Below are positions 34,336-43,145 of a stretch of 64,000 nt of DNA, piece by piece. The translations under genes and the position numbers were made by a program. Source of the stretch: Flavobacteriales bacterium (GTDB lineage: Bacteria > Bacteroidota > Bacteroidia > Flavobacteriales_F > PHOS-HE28); contig JACJZF010000003.1 in the NCBI GenBank assembly GCA_020635725.1, forward strand, positions 248,001 to 312,000, given 5' to 3'. The first letter of the stretch is position 1. Every line of letters starts with the position of its first letter. Below the pieces are notes generated by a model. That model worked only from the letters and a program-made list of their open reading frames with translations, was not told the origin of the DNA and did no database searches.

Positions 34336-36174
34336 TCAGAGCTTCACGAAGCGCGCCGTGGCCAGTTCCCGGTCGGAGCGGATGCGTACCGTGTATGTTC
34401 CGGTGGTCAGCGCGGAAGCATCGATCAGCAGCGCGCCAGCCTGCCGCTCCAGCGCCGGGGCAACGCGACGGCCTTCGGCGTCCAGCACCAGCACATCGGC
34501 GTTGGCGAAGCCGATACCGGCAGCGGAGACCCGCACCACCGCGGTGGTGGGGTTGGGTGTGGTGCTCAGTTCGACGACCTCCCCAGATTCACGGATCCCC
34601 GTTGAGATATCGGTGCTGATCACGTGGTGGTAATTGTCCGATGCCCCCGCGAGCACGAGCTCACCTCCGTTCAGCAGCGCCAGGGAACGGCCGACGCCCA
34701 TGAAATAGCAATAGGCATTCACGTCGTCAGGCGAGCCGTTGTACACGATGAGCCCATCGCCCATGGTCATCACCTCGAAGTAGTTGATCGCTCCGGCGAT
34801 GAAGATGCGCCCTTCATGCTCAAGCATGGCGTAGCCGATGCTCGGCGCGTCGGTGGGTCCCACGGCGATGTAGTCCTGGATGTTGGGCATGAGCTGCTCC
34901 CAATCCGAGGCGGTGGCGTTGGTCCGGGCCAGACCGAAGGAGTAGCCGAGCATCGATGCCATGTCGCCCGTGGCGTAAACATGATCATCGTAGGTGAGCA
35001 GGTCGTACACGTTTCCATTGAGTCCGTTGCCCACCGGCTGCCACGCCTCATCCACAAGCCGCGCCACATGCATCAGGTCATCCTGCGTGCTCAAGAAGGC
35101 ACCGGTGAACGCACCACCAGCGTACAGGTCAATCCCCATGTGCTCCAGCGCATGGATCGGTCCGTTGAGCGATCCGCCTACCGGGTTCCATGCTCCGAAG
35201 ATCTCAGCGCGCACCGCGTATTCCGTCCCCGCGAATCCGGAGAGGCCGCCTGCCGCGAAGAGCACGCCCCCGGCCGTGTGCAGGGCCGTGATCACGCTAC
35301 TCTTACTCGCGAATACCGTTGCAGGCACCCACGTGCTTCCGTTCCAACGGAGCAGGTCCACGGTGCCATTCACGAAGGAGCCGCCGATCACGGGTTCCCC
35401 GCCGTTATCGATGCCGCAGTTCACCGTGCCTTCCGGCAAGCTGCCCATGGCGGTGAAGGTGTTTCCATCCCACCGCGCCGCACCGTTGCACGGCACGCCG
35501 CCGGCCTCGTTGAATTGGCCTGCGATGATCAGGTCGCCATTGCCCATGGTGAAGGCCACGTCCACCGGACCATTCGTTCCGCCGGCGATCGGCACCCAAA
35601 GCGTCGGTGGGGGATAGCCCGGCTGGATCCAAGCGAGCTCATCGGCGGTGAAGCCATGCTGCTGCGCCCAGGCCGCGATCTCCGGCCACAGCGGCGATGC
35701 GGGCATGTCCAGCACATACGCCAGGTTCATGGAGCTGCTGATGCGCTCGGCCAGATCGCGGTGCCCGCTCTCGATCATGAGCCAGCCCACTGCGCAGGCC
35801 GTGCCGTGCGGGTCGATGAAGACGGGATTGCGATGCGCCACCACGTAGTTCTGCGGAAAGCGGCCACCATCGGCGTAATCGCCCAAGCGTTCCAGCAGGC
35901 GGCCGCGCTCGGCCACGGCAGCATCGGAGAACCCGCGAACCGCGCGCTCATTGAGCTGCGCACGCACCAGGTGCAGATGCGTGCTGATGCGCTGGGCTTC
36001 ATTGGTGTAACGCACGGTGGTCTCAGCTCCATGGAACACGGGCGCCTGAACGAGCCATTGCGCGTTCACTTCGAGCATGTGATCGCGCAAGATGGCGGGA
36101 CGGTCCGGTGGCAATACCGCCTTGGCCGAGAGGCTGGTGGCGGCGACAAGGAATAGGGTATGGATTGTGCGCAT
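34336..36174 (-). CDS. Secreted propeller-like protein with type IX sorting domain
   Basis: 612 aa. A signal peptide (MRTIHTLFLVAATSLSAKA) starts it. Residues about 30-200 form a helical-looking domain (VARGLLERLGDYADGGRFPQ-like), followed by propeller-type repeats related to those at 3982-8397 (PVGGSLNGPIHALEHMGIDLYAGGAFTGAF). The C-terminal 75 residues, starting LSTTPNPTTAVVRVSAAG and ending YTVRIRSDRELATARFVKL, are a T9SS type A sorting domain. A strong terminator follows. It has no GTTCAC-N16-CGATA element upstream, so it is probably outside the proposed ECF regulon. Function unknown. Confidence 0.88.
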   Translation of the reverse strand: MRTIHTLFLVAATSLSAKAVLPPDRPAILRDHMLEVNAQWLVQAPVFHGAETTVRYTNEAQRISTHLHLVRAQLNERAVRGFSDAAVAERGRLLERLGDYADGGRFPQNYVVAHRNPVFIDPHGTACAVGWLMIESGHRDLAERISSSMNLAYVLDMPASPLWPEIAAWAQQHGFTADELAWIQPGYPPPTLWVPIAGGTNGPVDVAFTMGNGDLIIAGQFNEAGGVPCNGAARWDGNTFTAMGSLPEGTVNCGIDNGGEPVIGGSFVNGTVDLLRWNGSTWVPATVFASKSSVITALHTAGGVLFAAGGLSGFAGTEYAVRAEIFGAWNPVGGSLNGPIHALEHMGIDLYAGGAFTGAFLSTQDDLMHVARLVDEAWQPVGNGLNGNVYDLLTYDDHVYATGDMASMLGYSFGLARTNATASDWEQLMPNIQDYIAVGPTDAPSIGYAMLEHEGRIFIAGAINYFEVMTMGDGLIVYNGSPDDVNAYCYFMGVGRSLALLNGGELVLAGASDNYHHVISTDISTGIRESGEVVELSTTPNPTTAVVRVSAAGIGFANADVLVLDAEGRRVAPALERQAGALLIDASALTTGTYTVRIRSDRELATARFVKL

Positions 36175-36267
36175 GGCAATTGGGTTGTTCTATGCGGATG
36201 ACAGGCTGGAGCGCGGGTATGCTGCCTGCGATGACACGGAAAGTTACTTTGACCTCCCACTCACCTC

Positions 36268-36783
36268 ATGCGCATCGCCATCATCGGGCCCGAAAGCAGC
36301 GGCAAGAGCACGCTGGCGAAGGAGGTCGCGCGATTGCTGGGCGGCGCCCTCGTTCCGGAGGCCGCGCGAGACTATCTCACCGCGCTCGGCAGACCATACG
36401 AGCAAGCTGATCTGCTCGCGATCGCGCGCTTGCAGCTGGCGGCAGAGGAGACGGCCGCGCGTGCCTCCGATCAGGTGATCTGCGACACCGACATCCTCAC
36501 GATCTGCATCTGGAGCCAGGAGCGCTATGGAGAGGTTGATGAGGAATTGCTCGCCATGATGCGCCGCACGCGCTACGATCGCACCTTGCTCTGCGCGCCG
36601 GATATGCCCTGGGAGCCCGATCCGCTCCGCGAGAACCCGCACGACCGCGATCGCTTGTTCGAGGTGTATCGCCAGTGGTTGCAGGTAGAGCAGCGGCCCA
36701 ATACGGTACTCGCCGGCTCGCTGCAGGCGCGGGTTCACCACGTGCTTCGTGCGCTCGGCGGCGATTCCTCCGGAAGACCCTAG
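36268..36783 (+). CDS. NadR-like ribosylnicotinamide kinase domain protein
   Basis: 171 aa, a single P-loop kinase domain. Walker A is GPESSGKST (7-15), followed by LVPEAARDYLTALG and the Walker-B-like DTDILTICIW, matching the C-terminal kinase domain of NadR. In the full enzyme this phosphorylates nicotinamide riboside to NMN; the adenylyltransferase and repressor domains are absent here, as is usual for this short Bacteroidota form. It starts 93 nt from the divergent T9SS gene and ends only about a dozen bases before the TPP riboswitch. Together with pnuC 3 kb away it suggests nicotinamide riboside salvage. Confidence 0.85.
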   Translation: MRIAIIGPESSGKSTLAKEVARLLGGALVPEAARDYLTALGRPYEQADLLAIARLQLAAEETAARASDQVICDTDILTICIWSQERYGEVDEELLAMMRRTRYDRTLLCAPDMPWEPDPLRENPHDRDRLFEVYRQWLQVEQRPNTVLAGSLQARVHHVLRALGGDSSGRP

Positions 36784-36794
36784 CTTCGCACCGT

Positions 36795-36918
36795 CTTGCA
36801 ACGGGGTGCTCCGCCATGCGCGAAGCTGAGATCATACCCGACGAACCTGGGCAGGTAATGCTGCCAAGGGATTCAATCCGCGAAGCGGAGCCTCCGTGCA
36901 AGCCGTCCAACACGGAGG
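36795..36918 (+). promoter_or_regulatory. TPP riboswitch with SD-sequestering hairpin
   Basis: The thi-box core is complete: GGGGTGC (36803-36809), CTGAGA (36826-36831), ACCC (36836-36839), GAACCTG (36843-36849), TAATGC (36856-36861) and AGGGA (36867-36871). Downstream, CCTCCGTG (36891-36898) pairs with CACGGAGG (36911-36918), which contains the Shine-Dalgarno GGAGG three bases before the ATG. An upstream CGGAG (36886-36890) can pair instead with CTCCG, a possible anti-sequester. This indicates thiamine-pyrophosphate control of translation of the TonB receptor. Confidence 0.93.
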
Positions 36919-36921
36919 AAA

Positions 36922-39297
36922 ATGCGCCACCTGCTCGCTCTCTGCTGCCTCCTTTGGGCAGCGAATGGTTCTGCCCAATTCACCGGCCGGGTCACCGCCA
37001 CCGATGGAACTCCGCTGATCGGAGCCAACGTGATCGTGGGCGATGATCGCGGGTTCGGCGGCGCCACTGATGCCGAAGGCCGCTTCGTGATCAAAGGCGT
37101 GCGGCCCGGTATCAACAGGGTGCGGGTCTCCATGGTGGGCTACGCCGACTTGGATACGGCGTTGGTCATCGCCGAAACCGCCACCAGCCTCGACCTGCGC
37201 TTACGCGTGGATCCCATTGCCTTGCAAGCCGCGGAGGTCACGGCCTTGCGCGCCAGCGACCGGTCGCCCTTCGCGCGAACCACCCTCACCCGGGAGCGTA
37301 TCGAGAAAATCAACACGGGCGTGGATCTCCCGTTCGTGCTGGAGCAGCAGCCGAGCGTGGTGGCCACCAGCGATGGCGGCGTCGGCGTGGGGTACACGTA
37401 CATGCGAATCCGCGGAACCGATGGCACGCGCACCAATATCACCGTCAACGGCGTGCCCTTCAACGATTCGGAGAGCCAGGGCGCTTTCCTGGTGAACATG
37501 CCCGATCTGCTCACCAGCGCTGAGGACATCGAGGTGCAGCGCGGTGTGGGCACCAGCACCAACGGCCCCGCCGCCTTCGGTGCCAGCGTGAATGTGCGCA
37601 CCACGGCGGTCAAGCGCGAGCCGTGGGGTCTGCTGAGTGCCAGCGGCGGGTCCTACAACACGCAGCGGTACGCCATCGGCGCGGGCACCGGCATCATCGG
37701 CGGGCGCTTCAGCCTCGATGCGCGCCTCTCCTCCATCAGCACCGATGGCTACGTGGACCGCGCGACGGCCGACCTCAAGAGCTATTTCGTGCAGGGCGCA
37801 TGGCTCGGTGCGAAGCGATCCCTGCGCTTCATCCATTTCCGGGGGAAGGAGGTCACGTATCAAGCGTGGGGCGGCGTGCCGATCGACGTGATCGACACCA
37901 ACCGCACGTTCAATCCGTACAGCTACGCGAATGAGGTGGACAACTATGACCAGGCGCATTACCAGCTGCTCTTCGATCAACAGCTGAGCGAACGCGCCAA
38001 GCTCAACATCACCTTGTTCCGCGTGAACGGCGCGGGCTATTTCGAGCAGTTCCGGGAAGACGATGATCTGGCGACCTACGGCATCGCGCCGGCCGTGATC
38101 GATGCGGATACCATCACCGCCACCGATGTCATCCGCAGGCGCTGGCTCGACAACAGCCTCAGCGGGGTGAATGCGAACGCCGAGGTCGGCATCGGTCGGC
38201 ACAAGCTGGTGCTCGGCGGCAGCTACAGCGCCTACACGGGCGCTCACTTCGGCGAGCTGATCTGGGCGCGCTACGCGGGTGCCACTGACATCCGCGATCG
38301 CTACTACGATGAGGATGCGCGGAAGACCGATGCCAACGCATTCGCCAAGCTCACCTACGCCGTGCGCACCGGGTTGGATGTGTACGCCGACATGCAGGTG
38401 CGCAACGTGCGCCACACCCTGCTGATGCTCGATCAAGACCTCGTGCCGTTGGAGCAGTCCGTCGCCTACACCTTCCTCAATCCCAAGGCGGGTGTGCTCT
38501 GGCGGGTGCACGAGGGTGGCAAGGCCTACGCATCAGTGGGTGTCGCGAACCGCGAGCCGAACCGGGAGGACCTCCAGGAGACCACGCCGAAGAGCCGGCC
38601 GCGCAGCGAACGCCTGGTGGATTACGAGCTGGGCTACGAATGGCGCACCGCCCGCATGAACATCGGCATCAACGGCTACTTCATGGATTACACCGATCAG
38701 CTGGTGCTCACCGGCGAGCTCAACGATGTGGGGGCCGCCTTGCGCACCAACGTGGCGCGCAGCTACCGGGCGGGCATCGAACTCATGGCAGCGTTGCGCT
38801 TCGGTCGGCGATTCACCTGGCGGGCCAATGCCACACTCAGCCGCAACCGCATCCGCAACTACGTGGAGCATGTCGATGATTGGGACAACGGCGGCCAGGT
38901 CGTGTATGCGCACGGCGAGAGCGAGCTGGCGTTCTCGCCCGCGCTGATCGCGGGCAGCGAGTTCACCTGGCACGCATGGGACACCGGCGCAAAAAGCAAG
39001 GCCGACCTCACCTGGGTGGTGAAGCATGTGGGCCGACAATACCTCGACAACAGCATGAGCTTGGAGCGGAGCCTCGATGCCTTCATCGTGCATGATTTGC
39101 GCATGAATGTGACGCTGCTTGCCAAGGGAACCAAGGCCATCGACTTCAACCTCACGGCTCGCAACCTGTTCAGCGAGCTGTACGAGAGCAATGGATGGGT
39201 GTACAGCTACGTCTCGGAAGGCCGAAGGCAGCAGCTGATCGGCCTGTATCCGCAGGCTCCGCTGAACGTGCTGGGCGGTGTTACGGTGAGGTTCTGA
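36922..39297 (+). CDS. TPP-riboswitch-controlled TonB-dependent receptor, probable thiamine-compound importer
   Basis: 791 aa. A signal peptide (HLLALCCLLWAANGSAQ) leads to a carboxypeptidase-regulatory-like domain (FTGRVTATDGTPLIGANVIV, about 20-100), then the plug (VGYTYMRIRGTDGTRTNITVNGVPFNDSES) and a beta-barrel to the end. The terminal residues NVLGGVTVRF finish with an aromatic Phe, as in outer-membrane barrels. The preceding TPP riboswitch implies that it takes up thiamine or a derivative across the outer membrane using TonB energy. In Bacteroidota such receptors often travel with PnuT; a PnuC-family gene lies at 32988. Confidence 0.95.
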   Translation: MRHLLALCCLLWAANGSAQFTGRVTATDGTPLIGANVIVGDDRGFGGATDAEGRFVIKGVRPGINRVRVSMVGYADLDTALVIAETATSLDLRLRVDPIALQAAEVTALRASDRSPFARTTLTRERIEKINTGVDLPFVLEQQPSVVATSDGGVGVGYTYMRIRGTDGTRTNITVNGVPFNDSESQGAFLVNMPDLLTSAEDIEVQRGVGTSTNGPAAFGASVNVRTTAVKREPWGLLSASGGSYNTQRYAIGAGTGIIGGRFSLDARLSSISTDGYVDRATADLKSYFVQGAWLGAKRSLRFIHFRGKEVTYQAWGGVPIDVIDTNRTFNPYSYANEVDNYDQAHYQLLFDQQLSERAKLNITLFRVNGAGYFEQFREDDDLATYGIAPAVIDADTITATDVIRRRWLDNSLSGVNANAEVGIGRHKLVLGGSYSAYTGAHFGELIWARYAGATDIRDRYYDEDARKTDANAFAKLTYAVRTGLDVYADMQVRNVRHTLLMLDQDLVPLEQSVAYTFLNPKAGVLWRVHEGGKAYASVGVANREPNREDLQETTPKSRPRSERLVDYELGYEWRTARMNIGINGYFMDYTDQLVLTGELNDVGAALRTNVARSYRAGIELMAALRFGRRFTWRANATLSRNRIRNYVEHVDDWDNGGQVVYAHGESELAFSPALIAGSEFTWHAWDTGAKSKADLTWVVKHVGRQYLDNSMSLERSLDAFIVHDLRMNVTLLAKGTKAIDFNLTARNLFSELYESNGWVYSYVSEGRRQQLIGLYPQAPLNVLGGVTVRF

Positions 39298-39311
39298 GCC
39301 TAACCAAGGTT

Positions 39312-39330
39312 CTATTGCCCGGCCCAATAG
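39312..39330 (+). terminator. Short hairpin after the TonB receptor
   Basis: CTATTG (39312-39317) pairs with CAATAG (39325-39330), a 6-bp stem with a seven-base loop, 15 nt past the receptor stop. It overlaps the candidate promoter of the next gene, so the assignment is weak. Confidence 0.3.
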
Positions 39331-39346
39331 CACCCGCGTAGCTTGG
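39315..39346 (+). promoter_or_regulatory. Candidate promoter of the 320-aa T9SS gene
   Basis: TTG (39315-39317), 21 nt, then TAGCTTGG (39339-39346), one mismatch from TAnnTTTG. The ATG at 39367 would follow a leader of about 16 nt. Confidence 0.4.
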
Positions 39347-39366
39347 CCCCACCTAATCCGCTCGGC

Positions 39367-40329
39367 ATGCGATCGTTCACACTCTCCGTACTGATGGGCT
39401 TTGGCGTCGGCTGTGCCGCGCAGAACATGTATGATGCGCGCATCGTGGAATACACGGGCCTGCGTTATGCATGCGGTGATGCCGGGACCCCTGTGCTGAA
39501 GATCCGTAACGTGGGCACGGCCATCATGGGCACGTGCGTGGTCGAGACCTGGTCGAACGGGATCATGGTGAACAGCTTCGATTGGCAGTTGGCCATTCCT
39601 TCCCTGGAAGGGGAGACGCGCCAACCCGCGTTGCCCGCAGTGCCGGGCGTGGTGGAGGGCGATGTGCTGGAGTTCCGCATCATCAGTGTGAATGGCGAGC
39701 CCGATGAAGGACCGGAGGGCAATGTGCTCACGGTGGAGATCGGAGCGACACCTGAAGCGACCGCATCGTACCTGGTGCAGGTGAACGTGAACGCGGGAGC
39801 AGCTCCCGACTCCCTCGTATGGTCCATCACCGATGCCCTGGCGCAAGTGGTCGCGCAAGGCGGCCCGCTTGTTTCCGCCGGCGATCCAGAATTCTGGGTG
39901 CAGCTGCAGCCCAACGCCTGTTACATGGTGCGCGTGGCCGAGCTCGGTGGCGATCCGGCCGGTGATGCCACCGTGACCATGCTCGCCGATGAACAGGAGG
40001 CTGTTGCGCTGGTCGCCGGATCAGTCGCGGAACCAGCGCGCGCGGGCCTGGTCACCGGAGCGGCCTTGAGCGTTGCGGAGCGATTTGTATCTGTCCTTCA
40101 GCTGGCGCCGAATCCTGCGCGTTCTTCGGTGCGGATCACGGCGTCGCCGGGATACGGCGCTTGCCAGCTCCGCGTGCTCGACGTGCGTGGTGTCGTTGTG
40201 TTCACGCGCTCCGTTCCGGCGTCGGGCACCTACGACCTGGATCTCTCCGGTTGGGCAACCGGGCTGTATACGGTTGAATGGTTGTCGAGCGGTACCACGA
40301 GCCGCGCGCGTTTGGCGGTGGAGCAGTAG
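39367..40329 (+). CDS. Secreted protein with type IX sorting domain
   Basis: 320 aa from ATG 39367 (MRSFTLSVLMGFGVGCAAQ, signal peptide). An Ig-like/CARDB-type beta domain (about 20-125: GTPVLKIRNVGTAIMGTCVVETW) is followed by a second beta domain to about 240. The C-terminal 80 residues from LQLAPNPARSSVRITASPG to the end are a T9SS type A sorting domain. It lies between the TonB receptor and the convergent cyclase gene, whose stops are three bases apart. No specific role can be assigned. Confidence 0.85.
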   Translation: MRSFTLSVLMGFGVGCAAQNMYDARIVEYTGLRYACGDAGTPVLKIRNVGTAIMGTCVVETWSNGIMVNSFDWQLAIPSLEGETRQPALPAVPGVVEGDVLEFRIISVNGEPDEGPEGNVLTVEIGATPEATASYLVQVNVNAGAAPDSLVWSITDALAQVVAQGGPLVSAGDPEFWVQLQPNACYMVRVAELGGDPAGDATVTMLADEQEAVALVAGSVAEPARAGLVTGAALSVAERFVSVLQLAPNPARSSVRITASPGYGACQLRVLDVRGVVVFTRSVPASGTYDLDLSGWATGLYTVEWLSSGTTSRARLAVEQ

Positions 40330-40332
40330 CGT

Positions 40333-42357
40333 TCAGCCTGGCGCGAGTTCGACGAACCACATCTCCATCTCGCCCTTCCCTTTCGCCTTCACCATTCCGC
40401 GCGGGGTGAATGTGAATTCAGTTGTCAGTTGTTGGTTGTCAGTGGACAGGCTGGGCGAGCTCTGGGCCTTCGGTCCTGACAACTGTGAACTGACAACCAA
40501 CAGGCTATGCGTCGCCTCGCTGATATTCACCCGTCCGGGCTCGCCGCTGCTCTCCATCCGGCTCGCGATGTTCACCGTATCGCCCCAGATGTCGTACTGG
40601 AACTTGCGCAGGCCCACGATGCCCGCGACCACGGGACCCGTATGCACGCCGATGCGGATCTCGAAGTAGGGCAGCCCTTTCGCTTTGCGCTGCTCCATGC
40701 CCTGTACGATGAAGTCGCGCATCTCCAGCGCGGCCGAAACGGCATCCAGCGCATGTGTGGTGCTCGGGGTGGGAAGCCCTGCCGCTGCCATGTACGCATC
40801 GCCGATGGTCTTGATCTTCTCCACGCCATGGCGCTCGCAGATGCGGTCGAACGCGCTGAAGCACTCGTGGATGTCCTTCACCAGTTCCTTCGGGCCGAGC
40901 CGCTCGGCCATGCTGGTGAAACCCTTGAAATCCGTGAAGATCACGGTGACCTGATCGAGCGTGCGCGCCTCGGCCTCGCCTTTCTCCTTCAGTTCCTCGG
41001 CGATCGGCTTCGGCAGGATGTTGAGCAGGAGGCCTTCGCTTCGCTGCTGCTCGCGCTGGATCGCCGCGCGTGAACGCCGCGTGTAGCGCAAGCGGTTCCA
41101 CAATCCGCCGGCGAGCAGCAGGGCGCCCAATCCGGCGAACAGCACCATGTTGCGCTGCTCGCGCTGAGCAGCCACTTGCTCCTGCGCCTGGAGCTCCTGC
41201 TCGTGCATGCGCCGCTCGTTCGCCAGGCTGTCCGCGAGCATGCGCTCCTGGAAGACGCGCGTCACCTCCATCCGTGTCACTTCCTTGCCATTGTTCAGGC
41301 GGCGGAGCGAATCCTCTACGAGCATGAACTCCGTTTGGGCGCGGTAAGCCTGCTTGTCATCACCCATGAGGTGATAGGCCTGGTGCAGGCATTGGAGGCA
41401 CTCGACGCGCTGCTGCAGCAATCCATTCTCTGCCGCGAGGCGTTCACCCGTGCGGCAGGCGGAGATCGCGGCGCGTCCATCAAGCCGTTCCAGGTAGAGG
41501 TTGCCTTTGTTCCAATAGGTGCGCACGAGCTGCTTCATGCTGCCCATCTCGCTCAGTATCCGTTCCGCCGAATCCAGCGCGGCGAAGCCCTCACGCTCAC
41601 GGCCGAGCATGCCGTAGGCGCGGCCCAGGTTGTTGAAGGCCATGCCTTGCTCCAGTTTGCGGCCCATGCGGCGGTACAGGCCGAGGCCTCGCTCGAAGAG
41701 CATCGCCGCGGTATCCGGCTCTCCCAGACTGAGGTACGCGCTGCCCAGGTTCAGCGCGGCTTGCGCGCGACCACGGTCGCTGTCGAGCTCCTCGGCGAGC
41801 GTCGCGCTCTTGCGGTACTGCTCCAAGGCCTCGTGGTGGTTGTTCAGCTCGGTCTGGATGGTGCCCATGTTGTTGTAGGTCCCCGCCAGGCCTTCCTTGT
41901 TGCCCAGCTCCGTATCGATGCGCAGACTCCGCTGCAGCTGGGTCAGGGCCATGGGCAGGTCCCCCAGGCTGCGGTACACGTTGCTCATGTTGCGATACGC
42001 GTTGGCCTCGCGTTTCGGGTCCCGCATGGCCTTGGCCAGCGCCAGGCATCGACGCAAGTGCTCCAACGCGGCGGAATAGTCGCTGCGCATGCTGCTGCCC
42101 ACGGCGAGCGTGGTGTGCGCCTCATACTCCGCCGGCTGCGATCGCGCACGTTGCGCCAGCCGCAGCTGACCCCGTGCCAGGGCCATGCCGCTGTCGGGTT
42201 GCTCGAAGACCATCTTCCACGCCAGGATCTGCACGGCTTTCAGGCGCGCGCTGTCCGGTTCCGAGTCGTCCTGCCAAACGCGCAGCAGCGAATCGCCCTG
42301 CCCGTGCGCGTGGGCCAGGCAGCCGCACGTGAGCACGAGCAGGAGCCAGCGATGCAT
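40333..42357 (-). CDS. TPR-containing membrane class III adenylate cyclase
   Basis: 674 aa. A signal peptide (MHRWLLLVLTCGCLAHAHG), TPR repeats to about 370, a coiled segment, a transmembrane helix (MVLFAGLGALLLAGGLW) near 405-422, then a class III cyclase domain from about 450. Catalytic features are intact: metal Asp in IFTDFKGF, substrate Lys and second metal Asp in EKIKTIGDAYM, purine-selecting Asp in YDIWGDTVN, and the Asn/Arg pair in VNIASRME. Lys/Asp specificity points to cAMP rather than cGMP. Near the C-terminus an in-frame palindromic repeat inserts about 30 residues between NISEATHSLL and FTPRGMVKAKGKGEMEMWFV. The periplasmic TPR half presumably senses a signal. Confidence 0.92.
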   Translation of the reverse strand: MHRWLLLVLTCGCLAHAHGQGDSLLRVWQDDSEPDSARLKAVQILAWKMVFEQPDSGMALARGQLRLAQRARSQPAEYEAHTTLAVGSSMRSDYSAALEHLRRCLALAKAMRDPKREANAYRNMSNVYRSLGDLPMALTQLQRSLRIDTELGNKEGLAGTYNNMGTIQTELNNHHEALEQYRKSATLAEELDSDRGRAQAALNLGSAYLSLGEPDTAAMLFERGLGLYRRMGRKLEQGMAFNNLGRAYGMLGREREGFAALDSAERILSEMGSMKQLVRTYWNKGNLYLERLDGRAAISACRTGERLAAENGLLQQRVECLQCLHQAYHLMGDDKQAYRAQTEFMLVEDSLRRLNNGKEVTRMEVTRVFQERMLADSLANERRMHEQELQAQEQVAAQREQRNMVLFAGLGALLLAGGLWNRLRYTRRSRAAIQREQQRSEGLLLNILPKPIAEELKEKGEAEARTLDQVTVIFTDFKGFTSMAERLGPKELVKDIHECFSAFDRICERHGVEKIKTIGDAYMAAAGLPTPSTTHALDAVSAALEMRDFIVQGMEQRKAKGLPYFEIRIGVHTGPVVAGIVGLRKFQYDIWGDTVNIASRMESSGEPGRVNISEATHSLLVVSSQLSGPKAQSSPSLSTDNQQLTTEFTFTPRGMVKAKGKGEMEMWFVELAPG
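40411..40503. repeat. Palindromic GTTGTCAGT repeat inside the cyclase coding sequence
   Basis: Left arm GTTGGTTGTCAGT (40431-40443) and right arm ACTGACAACCAAC (40489-40501) are exact inverse complements. Further GTTGTCAGT-type words flank each arm (40421-40429, 40475-40484). The reading frame of the cyclase passes straight through, coding for the low-complexity segment SSQLSGPKAQSSPSLSTDN. It resembles the intergenic repeats of the window in style. Confidence 0.8.
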
Positions 42358-42379
42358 GCCGGTGAAAATAGGGCAGGGC

Positions 42380-43120
42380 TCAGCGATGCACGGCCTCGCT
42401 CATCGCGAAGATCAGGTCCGGGTCTTCCTCGAACGCGGTGCCCACCACCACCAGGTCGGCGCCGGCATCGCAGAGCGCGCGTGCGGTCTCGCCATCGCGG
42501 ATGCCTCCGCCTACGATGATGGGCAGGTCCACATGCGCGCGTACCGCGGCCACCATCGCTGCGGATACGCTGCGTGCGGCACCGCTGCCGGTGTCCATGT
42601 AGATCGCGCGAAGCCCGAGCAGCTCTCCGGCGAGCGCGGTGGCCGCGGCGATGCCCGGCTTGTCGTGCGGGATGGGCAGCGTCTGGCTCACGTAGCTCAC
42701 GGTGGTGGGCTTGCCGCCGTCGATGAGCATGTAGCCCGTCGGTATCGCCTCCAGCCCCAGGGCCTTCACGGTTGGCGCCGCCGTGACGTGATGCCCGATG
42801 AGCAACTCGGGATTGCGTCCGCTGATCAGGGAGAGGAAGAGCACCGCATCGGCATGGCGGCTCAGCTGCGCTGGGCTTCCTGGGAAGAGGACTACGGGGC
42901 GGTCGCTCCACCGGCGCACCAGTTGCACGCAATGGTCGAAGGCGGCCGAGGTGAGCAGGCTGCCTCCCACGAAGAGCAGGTCGGCCTTGGCCATGCAGGC
43001 TTGCTGCACCGTGCGTTCCAGTCGTGCCTCGTCCTGCCCGAAGTCGGGGTCGATGAGCACGGCGAGCAGCTTCTCGCAATCCTGGCGCGCTTGTTCGATG
43101 CGGTGGAGCACGGTGGTCAC
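42380..43120 (-). CDS. Geranylgeranylglyceryl/heptaprenylglyceryl phosphate synthase family (PcrB/GGGPS)
   Basis: 246 aa TIM-barrel enzyme. Characteristic segments are KLLAVLIDPDF, ADLLFVGGSLLT, PVVLFPGSPAQLS, EAIPTGYMLIDGG, IYMDTGSGA and the phosphate-binding PIIVGGGIRDGETARALCDAGADLVVVGTAFEED. The family joins a polyprenyl diphosphate to glycerol-1-phosphate, forming an ether lipid precursor; members are known in Bacteroidota. The start is GTG 43120. It lies 25 nt from the methyltransferase gene upstream on the same strand. Chain length and physiological product are not predictable here. Confidence 0.92.
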   Translation of the reverse strand: MTTVLHRIEQARQDCEKLLAVLIDPDFGQDEARLERTVQQACMAKADLLFVGGSLLTSAAFDHCVQLVRRWSDRPVVLFPGSPAQLSRHADAVLFLSLISGRNPELLIGHHVTAAPTVKALGLEAIPTGYMLIDGGKPTTVSYVSQTLPIPHDKPGIAAATALAGELLGLRAIYMDTGSGAARSVSAAMVAAVRAHVDLPIIVGGGIRDGETARALCDAGADLVVVGTAFEEDPDLIFAMSEAVHR

Positions 43121-43145
43121 GTCGCGAACTTATTGAAGCGCGGGG

